This document shows, in pieces, positions 27,701-34,071 of a stretch of 64,000 bases of DNA (positions are counted from its first letter, which is position 1; every line of letters starts with the position of its first letter). Position numbers and translations under genes: made by a program. Under the pieces are notes generated by a model. It ran no database searches, was not told the origin of the DNA, and saw only the letters and a program-made list of their open reading frames with translations. Source of the stretch: CAZHCA01 sp964530825 (lineage in GTDB: Bacteria > Bacteroidota > Bacteroidia > Chitinophagales > Saprospiraceae); assembly GCA_964530825.1 (NCBI GenBank), contig CAZHCA010000011.1, forward strand, positions 73,036-137,035. The letters run 5' to 3'.

Positions 27701-28459
27701 CGCAAAGGCTACACTGGTAATTTCCCCTTTGTGACCATGCAGTTCCAGGTGGATATTCCCTCCTTTTCGGTCCCAGATTTTGGCTGTTTTATCTACGCTG
27801 CCAGTAAGGACCCATTTTTCATTTAGCGAAATAGCAATACCCGTAATGCCCTGCTGGTGGCCACCCTCAAAGAGGGTTACCAGTTGACCATTTTCGGCAT
27901 TCCACAATCGTGCTTCTCCTTGATTATCCCCACTTGCAATTAATTTGTTATTTTCACTTACCGCAATTGCTACTACTTTGCCACGATGTCTATCCTCAAA
28001 TGAGAAGGCGGGTGTATCCGGTTTTTGCAAATCATATTTGTAAACCTGAGCGCCAGCAGTACCATGAAAAAGGTAGCGACCGTCCCTTGAAAAACATACG
28101 CTAGTGGCACTATTTATAGCACCGCTTGTCAATTGGCGTTGGCTTCGGTCAGAGATTTGGTGTACGATCACTTTCCCGTCTTGTTCCACAACTGCCAGGC
28201 TAGAATTTTTTGGCGACCAGGCCATATCCTGGATCGCAAAATTATCGTTACTTGAAAAATCTCGTAACAAACGGCCGGAGGCGACCTCCCAAAGCTTAAC
28301 TTTTTTATCATAACCGGCTGAAATTAAGTATCGGCCATCCTGTGAGACACTAAGGTGCGTAATGGGTTTAAAGTGGCCTGCCGGTACGACGAGTTCTGCG
28401 TTTTGTCCGTGTACTATGGCAGTTAAGAAGAGCAACCCTAAGGTAAGCAGTAATCGCAT
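24782..28459 (-). CDS. Exported WD40-repeat caspase-family protein
   Basis: 1225 residues with a signal peptide (MRLLLTLGLLFLTAIVHGQ). Residues about 20-650 are WD40 blades (many units such as ISAGYDKKVKLWEVASG and VTGSVDKTAKIWDRKGG), enough for about two propellers. A linker carries VCPSGQFDASPAAMELLYFL, and a small beta domain with LSIFLNGKEI follows. The caspase domain occupies about 830-1090, with catalytic His926 in LSGHG and Cys985 in IDACNSGG. The last 130 residues are unassigned. WD40-caspase proteins are known in Bacteroidota and cyanobacteria, but export together with the neighbours seen here is noteworthy. It is the last gene of the CHASE2 operon, 59 bases after the FecR-like gene. 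The propellers probably recruit partners that trigger the protease. Confidence 0.88.
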   Translation of the reverse strand: MRLLLTLGLLFLTAIVHGQNAELVVPAGHFKPITHLSVSQDGRYLISAGYDKKVKLWEVASGRLLRDFSSNDNFAIQDMAWSPKNSSLAVVEQDGKVIVHQISDRSQRQLTSGAINSATSVCFSRDGRYLFHGTAGAQVYKYDLQKPDTPAFSFEDRHRGKVVAIAVSENNKLIASGDNQGEARLWNAENGQLVTLFEGGHQQGITGIAISLNEKWVLTGSVDKTAKIWDRKGGNIHLELHGHKGEITSVAFAPNAVIAVTGSKDGTARLWDLNTGACIDTIKPFAGLPVAAAAFAPDGSSLFLASGGSQFFGKKGIIIQLDLNDTDRRLKTFEGVTDNKFSAVQFSPNGKYLMISTDPWEDFNKGSIRIWNLQRGELLEPFADSTKSVHQAIFHPTKNLVLSSRNNNIEFRKYPSGQVQRLIPDAQRASISVLAMERKGSIILSGSEKSVGPLAVIRKTDSDSSPITLDGHRNKIDAGVFSWDGSYVVTGSSESLMVWRTADGQLLHKLSDFPVGISNLSAHPQKNLVAAAAPNLGALIIDLENGTPIDTFAGYLSSVTFSPDGRLLAMGDSRGDVQLRALENGRIIERLTKHTGEVRYVDFSADGKFLVTAGDDNRVIVWDVKSGKELFSIIGLGDTDWVAVCPSGQFDASPAAMELLYFLVEEDGNLVPVALDQLKNRYYEHGLIAKLLTDNLDDLTPGTIGYTNEILLAPKVEATINGDKLRVKLEERAGRMGRLSIFLNGKEIIPDANPERNQRVTVDLALYNKDLWAHPDSTNRVRIIAYDYENWLKSQPVELLYDRYRALSKGDGTSQTPVDPEVLVPPKLYILAIGTSNYQDENITDLQYPDHDAAAMVRAFYSVGKPLFPADSLEAICFATQEAAAIGLPAYITYKPTNRDNIQKAFQRIARQAKTEDVLLVFLSGHGITRGNGEDARFYYLLPQYQEANSSNPATRNQQTLSTDTLTTWLNAISANKKVVIIDACNSGGAVERLLANAKSLNSSQFRTFETMKDRTGIYILSGSAADKDSFESGAFNQGLLTYALLSGMRGDALEKNPSVSDSLEVKVMELFEHAKRTVPDLARQIQKVQTPMMRGGSSFPIGWFTPEADIPLSDQVPVIYEVRMQNMDGLDPEKLESQLDNLMRQIKGSFKYTPGSTTYPGGYRVRGIYETDDAGVINILRLNLIRENTIIHRMEGISGDTNAKQMSKQIIQELQLNLMHGDDS

Positions 28460-28518
28460 AGACGTTGTTTTGAGTAACGCCGGCCCCGGAGAGCCAGCGT
28501 TACCATTTGGTATTCGAT

Positions 28519-29484
28519 CTATTTCGGGGTGGGAAGGATGTCGAAATAATAAAGAAATGCTTCGTACATATCCTGGGCGAGTGGATTGCGCTTATCGTTG
28601 CGTTTTGCCTCTTCGTAGCGCTCCCCAGCTGCTGTCCAGTATTCTTTGTATTCCAGATACACCCCTTCGAGCATTTGCCGTGTAGACGCGTTGGCCGATT
28701 GATACATCGGGTCGCTTTCTAGCTGGTCTAACCATTCTGTACGTTGCTTACCGGGTACGCACTCAAAGGTAACCTTGCTGCTCATCCGTTCCTCATTATC
28801 GATATCGAAGACTTGCCAGCTGTATTTGGTATCGGCCTGGAAGGCGTACTCACTCGGATTCACCGTCAGGCTTTCTCCCTTGACCGTTCGATTCAGGAGG
28901 ACGGCTTCGGTCTGGTCGCGCAATTCAAATCTGTAGGTTCCTCTTTTAACCTCGGGGTCGGTCCAACGGAAGGTAAGCGGACCCGGCGTAACCTTACCCC
29001 CAGTAGGCTGCACCCGTACGATTGGGAAATTTTTATTGCCATGGCCAGAGGAGGTCTTTTTCATCGGGGGCTTCTCATCGACTTCATCAGATTTGGGCTT
29101 GGTGGCAAAGCCCGATCGCACTAATTCTACCGAGGTAAAAAACGGGTCGTTTGCTCTTTCTAGTTGATCGCTGAAGATGGAAGCCGCAGCACTTTCCCGA
29201 AAGGCGCTACCATCGTCGAGTAAGTCTGCTACGGTAATCTGGCCACTTGCGTCAAAAGTGGCAAATACGTCATTGGCGACAATGCCAATTGAACTATTCC
29301 GCTTGAATTGAAGCCGTCCTTCGGGTTCGATAATCGAACCGGCGCGTAGGCGCTGAAAAGGGTATCCGTCGGCGGCCGAATATTTCACCTTGCCGTCGGC
29401 CATATAAACAAACAAATCCGGGGTTTGGGCATAGAACATAGAAGTCCAGCCCAATACAAACCATAAAAGCAGTAGTGATCGCAT
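28519..29484 (-). CDS. Exported FecR-like/FN3-like protein, paralogue A
   Basis: 321 residues starting with a signal peptide (MRSLLLLWFVLGWTSMFYAQ). The first 100 residues look like a FecR-type or SH3-like beta domain (VYMADGKVKYSAADG and GRLQFKRNSSIGIV). After a charged linker (about 125-150), residues about 155-245 form a fibronectin-type beta sandwich (PGPLTFRWTDPE, TKYSWQVFDID). The last 75 residues are helical and TPR-like (YLEYKEYWTAAGERYEEAKRN). The same three-part layout recurs in the gene at 31180-32154, so they are paralogues. It sits between the M48-like and WD40-caspase genes with short gaps. Possible role: an envelope scaffold linking the sensor and proteases (inference). Confidence 0.65.
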   Translation of the reverse strand: MRSLLLLWFVLGWTSMFYAQTPDLFVYMADGKVKYSAADGYPFQRLRAGSIIEPEGRLQFKRNSSIGIVANDVFATFDASGQITVADLLDDGSAFRESAAASIFSDQLERANDPFFTSVELVRSGFATKPKSDEVDEKPPMKKTSSGHGNKNFPIVRVQPTGGKVTPGPLTFRWTDPEVKRGTYRFELRDQTEAVLLNRTVKGESLTVNPSEYAFQADTKYSWQVFDIDNEERMSSKVTFECVPGKQRTEWLDQLESDPMYQSANASTRQMLEGVYLEYKEYWTAAGERYEEAKRNDKRNPLAQDMYEAFLYYFDILPTPK

Positions 29485-29523
29485 ACGGTTAGTTTTAGGT
29501 TATAATGGTTAATTATTGCAAGT

Positions 29524-31167
29524 TTATTCCGTATTGGCAGTGTCATATTCCTTGCGGAAAATCATCCACTGCTGGAGTTCGAGCCGATTGTTAAACTGAA
29601 AAATCAGATGCAGGCTATCATACCGCCAAACTTGGCCGTCTGGGAGCTGTAGGATTTCATCGGGCGTCCCGTATGCCTTGCGTACTGTTGAGGCGTGGTC
29701 GTCCAGTTGGACACCTTTAAGGGTTGTACCCCGGTAGTGGGGCAAGGTTCGTTGCAGGTATACATACTGGGCGCCATCGCGTGCGTAGTGCAGTAAGATC
29801 TCTGAGTTATCGAGTACTTTTTTGCCGCAGAAAACCTGAGGGGCGACCGTGGTCGTACTCATGCCGATTGGGTTTTCCAAAAAGTCCCCGGCAAAGAGCC
29901 CATCGATGGTTTCCGGAGCCGAAGGGTGAGCGGGGCGGTAACGCAGCGGTGGTGGGGCCGCTTGCTGCAAGGCATCCAGATTTCGCTGCGCCAGCCCAGG
30001 ACTGTCGCGCAGGGCTTGTCCAAAAAAAACGGTAGCCGTGGTGGAGTCGCCCTGGAGGCCATAGATAATCCCTTGCACAATGCGGGCGTCGGCTGCTGCT
30101 TTCGGGGTGCGGCTGCGCTGCTCAGCCCGTTCGGCATAAAAGGCGGCATCGGTCCATTTATTTTGGATCGCATAGACCAAAGCCAGGTTCATTTGAGGAG
30201 TAGGATTGTCGGGTGCCAATTGCATCGCACTGATCAGGTTGCGTTCTGCTTTTCGCAACCATTCGGCCCGGCGGGCTTCCGCTCTCTCCGGCAAACGAAT
30301 GGCGATCTGCTGCAGTCTGCTTTCCAAGTTTAATTCAAAGGGGAAAACAAAAGGTAACTCGCTGGCAGAATACAGTGAAAGGGCGGCGCGTGCAGCGTTT
30401 ACGCCGGCATTATTGAAGATCTCATAACTTTGGAAATCAAAAAGGATGCGGTCGAAGTATTGCTGGGCTAATTCGTAAGCCTCGAGCATGGTCAATCCAT
30501 TGGCCATCTCAAAGACGTTGTGCATCTCAGCCAGCCGCTGGGCGGTTTCTCTCTGCAGCCTTTGGCGCTCAGCCAGATCGGGGTAGCCCTTCAGGTCAAT
30601 GGGGTAGTCATATTGAGCATAGGCGACAGCCAGAAAGTTTTCGGCAACTCCGTAGGGGTTGTAACCTGCAGAAAGGGCCAGGATACCACCCAGGTAATCG
30701 GCTTCTGTCTCTAGCTGAATACTTTCCATCCGTTCCCTGGCCGAGCTGGTCGAATGGTCGTTGCGCTGAGCAACAAAGTGTCGATTCCAGTCGTGCTTTT
30801 CGTAATAATGCACCAGCTCATGGGCCAATAAAATAGCTATCGCATTCGTAGAGTCAGGCCCAAATTTCCGGCACAGGTCGTAGGCTTTTTCTTCTAGGCC
30901 TACCTCCCGACGTCCGGGGTGCATCCAGGCGATGTACTGCTCGCCCTTATTCATGACAAACTGCGGCGGCGGTGTGCGAAAATCGCCGCGAGCATCGACC
31001 AACTGATCGAATACGGCTTTAGCGATGTCATATTTGGGGCCATCGACCGGGGGCGGCGCAAAGGGTCCCGCGGTTTCCCGATAAGGTAGATAAGCGAAAA
31101 GAGAATCCTGGGCAGCCAGGCTTACCGAAATGATATTTAAAAGCAACAGAAAAAATAGTACTCTCAT
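29524..31167 (-). CDS. Exported zinc metallopeptidase-TPR protein (HELVH type), paralogue B
   Basis: 547 residues with a signal peptide (MRVLFFLLLLNIISVSLAAQ). HELVH lies at 116-120 and the third ligand ExxAD begins at Glu153 (ETEADYLGG), matching M48-like gluzincins. Helical TPR-like repeats follow (about 210-410, for example TPQMNLALVYAIQNKWTDAAFYAERA). The C-terminal domain (about 455-545) contains DDHASTVRKAYGTPDEI, PDGQVWRYDSLHLIFQFNN and a final LQQW; this pattern resembles BamE/SmpA-type domains. The overall plan equals that of 20630-22309. It is 12 bases after the upstream FecR-like gene and 39 before the downstream one, so it belongs to the same operon. Confidence 0.75.
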   Translation of the reverse strand: MRVLFFLLLLNIISVSLAAQDSLFAYLPYRETAGPFAPPPVDGPKYDIAKAVFDQLVDARGDFRTPPPQFVMNKGEQYIAWMHPGRREVGLEEKAYDLCRKFGPDSTNAIAILLAHELVHYYEKHDWNRHFVAQRNDHSTSSARERMESIQLETEADYLGGILALSAGYNPYGVAENFLAVAYAQYDYPIDLKGYPDLAERQRLQRETAQRLAEMHNVFEMANGLTMLEAYELAQQYFDRILFDFQSYEIFNNAGVNAARAALSLYSASELPFVFPFELNLESRLQQIAIRLPERAEARRAEWLRKAERNLISAMQLAPDNPTPQMNLALVYAIQNKWTDAAFYAERAEQRSRTPKAAADARIVQGIIYGLQGDSTTATVFFGQALRDSPGLAQRNLDALQQAAPPPLRYRPAHPSAPETIDGLFAGDFLENPIGMSTTTVAPQVFCGKKVLDNSEILLHYARDGAQYVYLQRTLPHYRGTTLKGVQLDDHASTVRKAYGTPDEILQLPDGQVWRYDSLHLIFQFNNRLELQQWMIFRKEYDTANTE

Positions 31168-31179
31168 GTTCTTTGGTTT

Positions 31180-32154
31180 TTAGGAGCGTATATGCTCTTT
31201 GGCTGCTTCGAGATCATTCATACGCACCAGGAATGCTGCAAAGAGCCGTTGGTAGATTTGATGATCAGGGGCTTCTTCGATCTTTTCGAGGTATAGGGTA
31301 TAGGCGGGATTGAAGAAACCTTCTTCCTCCAGGCGCTGTAGCAAATAAAGCGGTTGTTCTTCCGGCGTCAGCTGCTGGTAAAGCCTGCTTTCCCGGACAG
31401 ATTGGAAAAACCCGTCGACTTCTTCAGGAGCATACCGGAATAAGTAATTTGGGGTGGTCAGCTGTTCGGCATCGGTACCCTGAGTGGTTACGGACCATTT
31501 ATAGACGGCACCAGGCTCGAGGCCAAGAGCCTCTAAGTTTACTGTAGCGTAGGTTTTCCACACCTTCTTCTCGTAGACCAAGGTTTGATTTTCGCGTTTT
31601 TCGATCCGGAGGTAGTAAGGAGTTATCGCGGTCCCGGGGGTCCAGGTCATGGTCATGGCCGATTCTGCTACCGTGCCTTGCAAATACTGCGGAGCGATGA
31701 GTGCGTATTCTTTATCGCCGAAGCCTCTGATACCCGCGGTGGTGTTGGCCAGCACTTCTTTGTAGTAATTTTCCAAATCTTGTTTGCTTCGGCTCTGCCG
31801 TACTGAATTGCTCAGGAAATTCCAAAAGCGGTTCAGAAAGGTAGATTCGGGTTGCAATTTGATGTCATGTGCGATGTCGGTCAGATCATAGGTCTTAGGA
31901 CCTTCGAGTTTGGTTTTTCTTCCCTCGTAAATCAAAGTGATGTAAGCGTCGGCGTTTACCACCAGCTTTCCGTAGGCGGGTAAGGTTTTACCGGCGAAAA
32001 GCAGCTCCGCTTTATCATTTAGGCGGTAGTTCACTCCTTGATTCGTATTGATGTATAACACGGTAAAGGGCTCCTCTTGCGCCAGCAGGGTAGTACCCAA
32101 GCAGAGGAAAAAAAATAAGTTGAGATAGTGTTTAGTGTTCATGGTTTTAAGCAT
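31180..32154 (-). CDS. Exported FecR-like/FN3-like protein, paralogue B
   Basis: 324 residues; the signal peptide is MLKTMNTKHYLNLFFFLCLGTTLLAQ-like, and the ATG at 32142 is an equally good start. The start at 32154 overlaps the CHASE2 stop by 8 bases, which favours coupled translation. Domains follow the pattern of paralogue A: an N-terminal FecR/SH3-like domain (about 30-95, with YGKLVVNADAYITLIYEG), a helical insert, an FN3-like domain (about 145-245, with MTMTWTPGTAITPYYLRIEKRE and AVYKWSVTTQG), then a helical TPR-like tail. No catalytic motif is seen. Probably an envelope scaffold or sensor-accessory protein (inference). Confidence 0.65.
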   Translation of the reverse strand: MLKTMNTKHYLNLFFFLCLGTTLLAQEEPFTVLYINTNQGVNYRLNDKAELLFAGKTLPAYGKLVVNADAYITLIYEGRKTKLEGPKTYDLTDIAHDIKLQPESTFLNRFWNFLSNSVRQSRSKQDLENYYKEVLANTTAGIRGFGDKEYALIAPQYLQGTVAESAMTMTWTPGTAITPYYLRIEKRENQTLVYEKKVWKTYATVNLEALGLEPGAVYKWSVTTQGTDAEQLTTPNYLFRYAPEEVDGFFQSVRESRLYQQLTPEEQPLYLLQRLEEEGFFNPAYTLYLEKIEEAPDHQIYQRLFAAFLVRMNDLEAAKEHIRS

Positions 32155-33463
32155 TGGATTCAGATGCGGATTCTATTTTGATATCATCCTTTTGGGTTTT
32201 ATTCGCTTTTCGTTTTGGGGTCAGTTGGTGCCAGGCCAGGTAAGCAGGTAGCTGTTCCAGCCAGGGTATGCGTTGCCGTAAAAAGTTCTCGTAAATCATG
32301 ATCACATCGTAGGCCAACAGCAGAGCGAAGATGCCGAAGGGGAATTCAAAGTCGATCCGCCAATAATAGAAAAGCAGGGCGATCAGGAAAAACAGGAAGA
32401 CAAACTCTATCCCCTGCAGGGCGCGAGTGATTCCGTGGAATGATTCGTGGAACCGTCGGTAGATCCAATGAATCAAGACGACATTGAAATAACTGAATAG
32501 CAGGGTCAGCAAAAATCGCAGCCACGCCGGTGGAGTCTTGACGTAGTGACCATTGATAATCATGCTAATTACGTTAGCGTGCACCACAAGGCCGAACATG
32601 TCGGGGATGGCTTTGCCGGTATAGTTGGGATTTAGCGGCGTGTAATGCCGGTCGGCTATGGATACCTCGGCCTCTGACTCTTCGGGGACGTACCCCACCA
32701 AAACGATCTTGCCTGCTACCGCTTGCCTAAGGGATTCGACCGATTGGGCATTGAGAAGCACATTCATTTCAGTGCGGATAAAATCCGTCCGCTCGCCGAT
32801 GTAGTAGATTTGTTCGAGGATGCGATTGCGTTCATCGAGCAGTTGCACTCGCTCTGGGTCGTAGTATTCTGCCAATGCAGTAGCAAAGGCCGGTATGGTT
32901 TGTCCCCCGGCAGATTCGCGGGAGCGGAACATTCGAATCGTCTTGGTATTGTTGGAAGGAAAATTGACATACCCTACTGAGGCCGCCTTAGCAAAAAAGG
33001 AGTCTACACCCATCCAACCGCTAAATCCAGGTTGCCCTTCTATGGCTGGCTGCAATTGGCAGGCCAACACCACATTCGGAGCGGTCTGCAGGGCGGTCTG
33101 CAAGGCTCGATCGACCTTTGACGAGTCGGTTGTTTCAAAAAAGATGTCCAGCCCGATGGCAGCCGGCTCCGCTTCGGTAAGGCAGTTGATAAGTTTTGTT
33201 ACGTCGCTCCGGTCGGGATTTAATCCGGTATTGACCAGCAAAATATTGGGTTCTACGAATCGCGGACGCTCACTAAGGTAGGCATAAACGATGTCTGTCG
33301 TTTCGTAATCCTGCAGGCCATTGTTGAAAGGGTCGAGGTAATGCATATTCAGGCGCAAGGCATCTACCAGCCAGATGATAGCGAAGATCATGAGGGTGAC
33401 TAGAATGCTGTGCGGCTGTAAGATCCTGTTGATCATAGTCGTGTCATCAGCGAAGGATTTCAA
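32147..33463 (-). CDS. CHASE2-domain membrane sensor without output domain
   Basis: A 438-residue membrane protein. One N-terminal TM helix (about residues 18-36) is followed by an extracytoplasmic CHASE2 domain (about 50-300, with AAIGLDIFFE, the AGKIVLVGYVPEE core and HANVISMIINGHYV). Three C-terminal TM helices (about 315-400) and a 40-residue charged cytoplasmic tail complete it. Typical CHASE2 sensors continue into a kinase, cyclase or Ser/Thr kinase; none is present here. It is the first gene of the minus-strand operon with FecR-like, metallopeptidase and WD40-caspase genes. In cyanobacteria CHASE2 genes occur beside CHAT/TPR and FecR-like genes, so a signalling role with the downstream proteases is plausible. 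ATG 33436 is an alternative start. Confidence 0.82.
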   Translation of the reverse strand: MKSFADDTTMINRILQPHSILVTLMIFAIIWLVDALRLNMHYLDPFNNGLQDYETTDIVYAYLSERPRFVEPNILLVNTGLNPDRSDVTKLINCLTEAEPAAIGLDIFFETTDSSKVDRALQTALQTAPNVVLACQLQPAIEGQPGFSGWMGVDSFFAKAASVGYVNFPSNNTKTIRMFRSRESAGGQTIPAFATALAEYYDPERVQLLDERNRILEQIYYIGERTDFIRTEMNVLLNAQSVESLRQAVAGKIVLVGYVPEESEAEVSIADRHYTPLNPNYTGKAIPDMFGLVVHANVISMIINGHYVKTPPAWLRFLLTLLFSYFNVVLIHWIYRRFHESFHGITRALQGIEFVFLFFLIALLFYYWRIDFEFPFGIFALLLAYDVIMIYENFLRQRIPWLEQLPAYLAWHQLTPKRKANKTQKDDIKIESASESNA

Positions 33464-33765
33464 GAGATGACGGTCAGTTTTTGCGCCGTTTGTAAATAAC
33501 CATTTAATAACCTTCGTTTTGGCGCCAGTTTTCTCATATTATTTCAATTTCCAACATCCCATAGGCAGAATACGCCGAAAAGTGTCGAAAATTCGATGAA
33601 CGATTGCATTTAATCGTTCTTAAGCATTATGGTAAATTAATAAAAAAAGAAGAAAATGGGTCAAGCTTGACGCATCTTCTTTCTGTAAGTACGGTTTAAA
33701 GAAGCAATATTTGGTGTGCTCTTTATCAGTTGGCTGAGTGAAAGATAATAATTCGAGAGGCAGTC
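33464..33765. other. Intergenic region between the CHASE2 operon and the RND operon
   Basis: 302 bases without a convincing gene. It must hold the promoter of the CHASE2 operon, although no exact TAnnTTTG match was found. The right part contains the terminator of the upstream RND operon (33642-33682). Confidence 0.5.
33642..33682 (-). terminator. Rho-independent terminator of the minus-strand RND operon
   Basis: On the minus strand a hairpin with AAAGAAGA (33675-33682 reversed) and its partner around GTCAAGCTTGAC (33660-33671) is followed by T7 (complement of A7 at 33642-33648). A 3-base bulge and one mismatch interrupt the stem. It lies about 85 bases past the stop codon at 33766. Confidence 0.65.
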
Positions 33766-34071
33766 TTATACTGCGTCTTCGACATGCATGACAAAGGCCC
33801 GAATCTTACTTTGTGCCTGGCTTTTTTCGTTAAAGGCTTGTACTAAGCTCATTACTTGCTGCGATTTCTCTGCCTCGGTAAAGGCAAAAAACATAATGGC
33901 GTTGTATTCATTTACGGATGCCGAAAACCAATTAGTGGATAAGTCTTGTTCGTCCCCATTTTTGTAACCACTCATACGCGATTTACTGAAAATCTTGATT
34001 TCGGCTTCCTTTAGAATTCTGAGAATATCTTTGTCGTAAGCTTCGAAACCCAGTACGACCAATAGTTTCAT
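33766..34071 (-). CDS. Small PII-like protein linked to RND efflux operon
   Basis: A 101-residue cytoplasmic protein starting MKLLVVLGFEAYDKDILRIL, with a ferredoxin-like beta-alpha-beta pattern typical of PII-like/DUF3240 proteins found beside CusA-type pumps. The start overlaps the RND pump stop by 4 bases, so translation is coupled and the role is tied to the pump. The core SVNEYNAIMFFAFTE resembles the sensor's central strand. Such proteins may monitor metal or metabolite levels, but the ligand is unknown. Family assignment is from fold-like pattern and context, so it is less sure than the pump itself. Confidence 0.65.
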   Translation of the reverse strand: MKLLVVLGFEAYDKDILRILKEAEIKIFSKSRMSGYKNGDEQDLSTNWFSASVNEYNAIMFFAFTEAEKSQQVMSLVQAFNEKSQAQSKIRAFVMHVEDAV

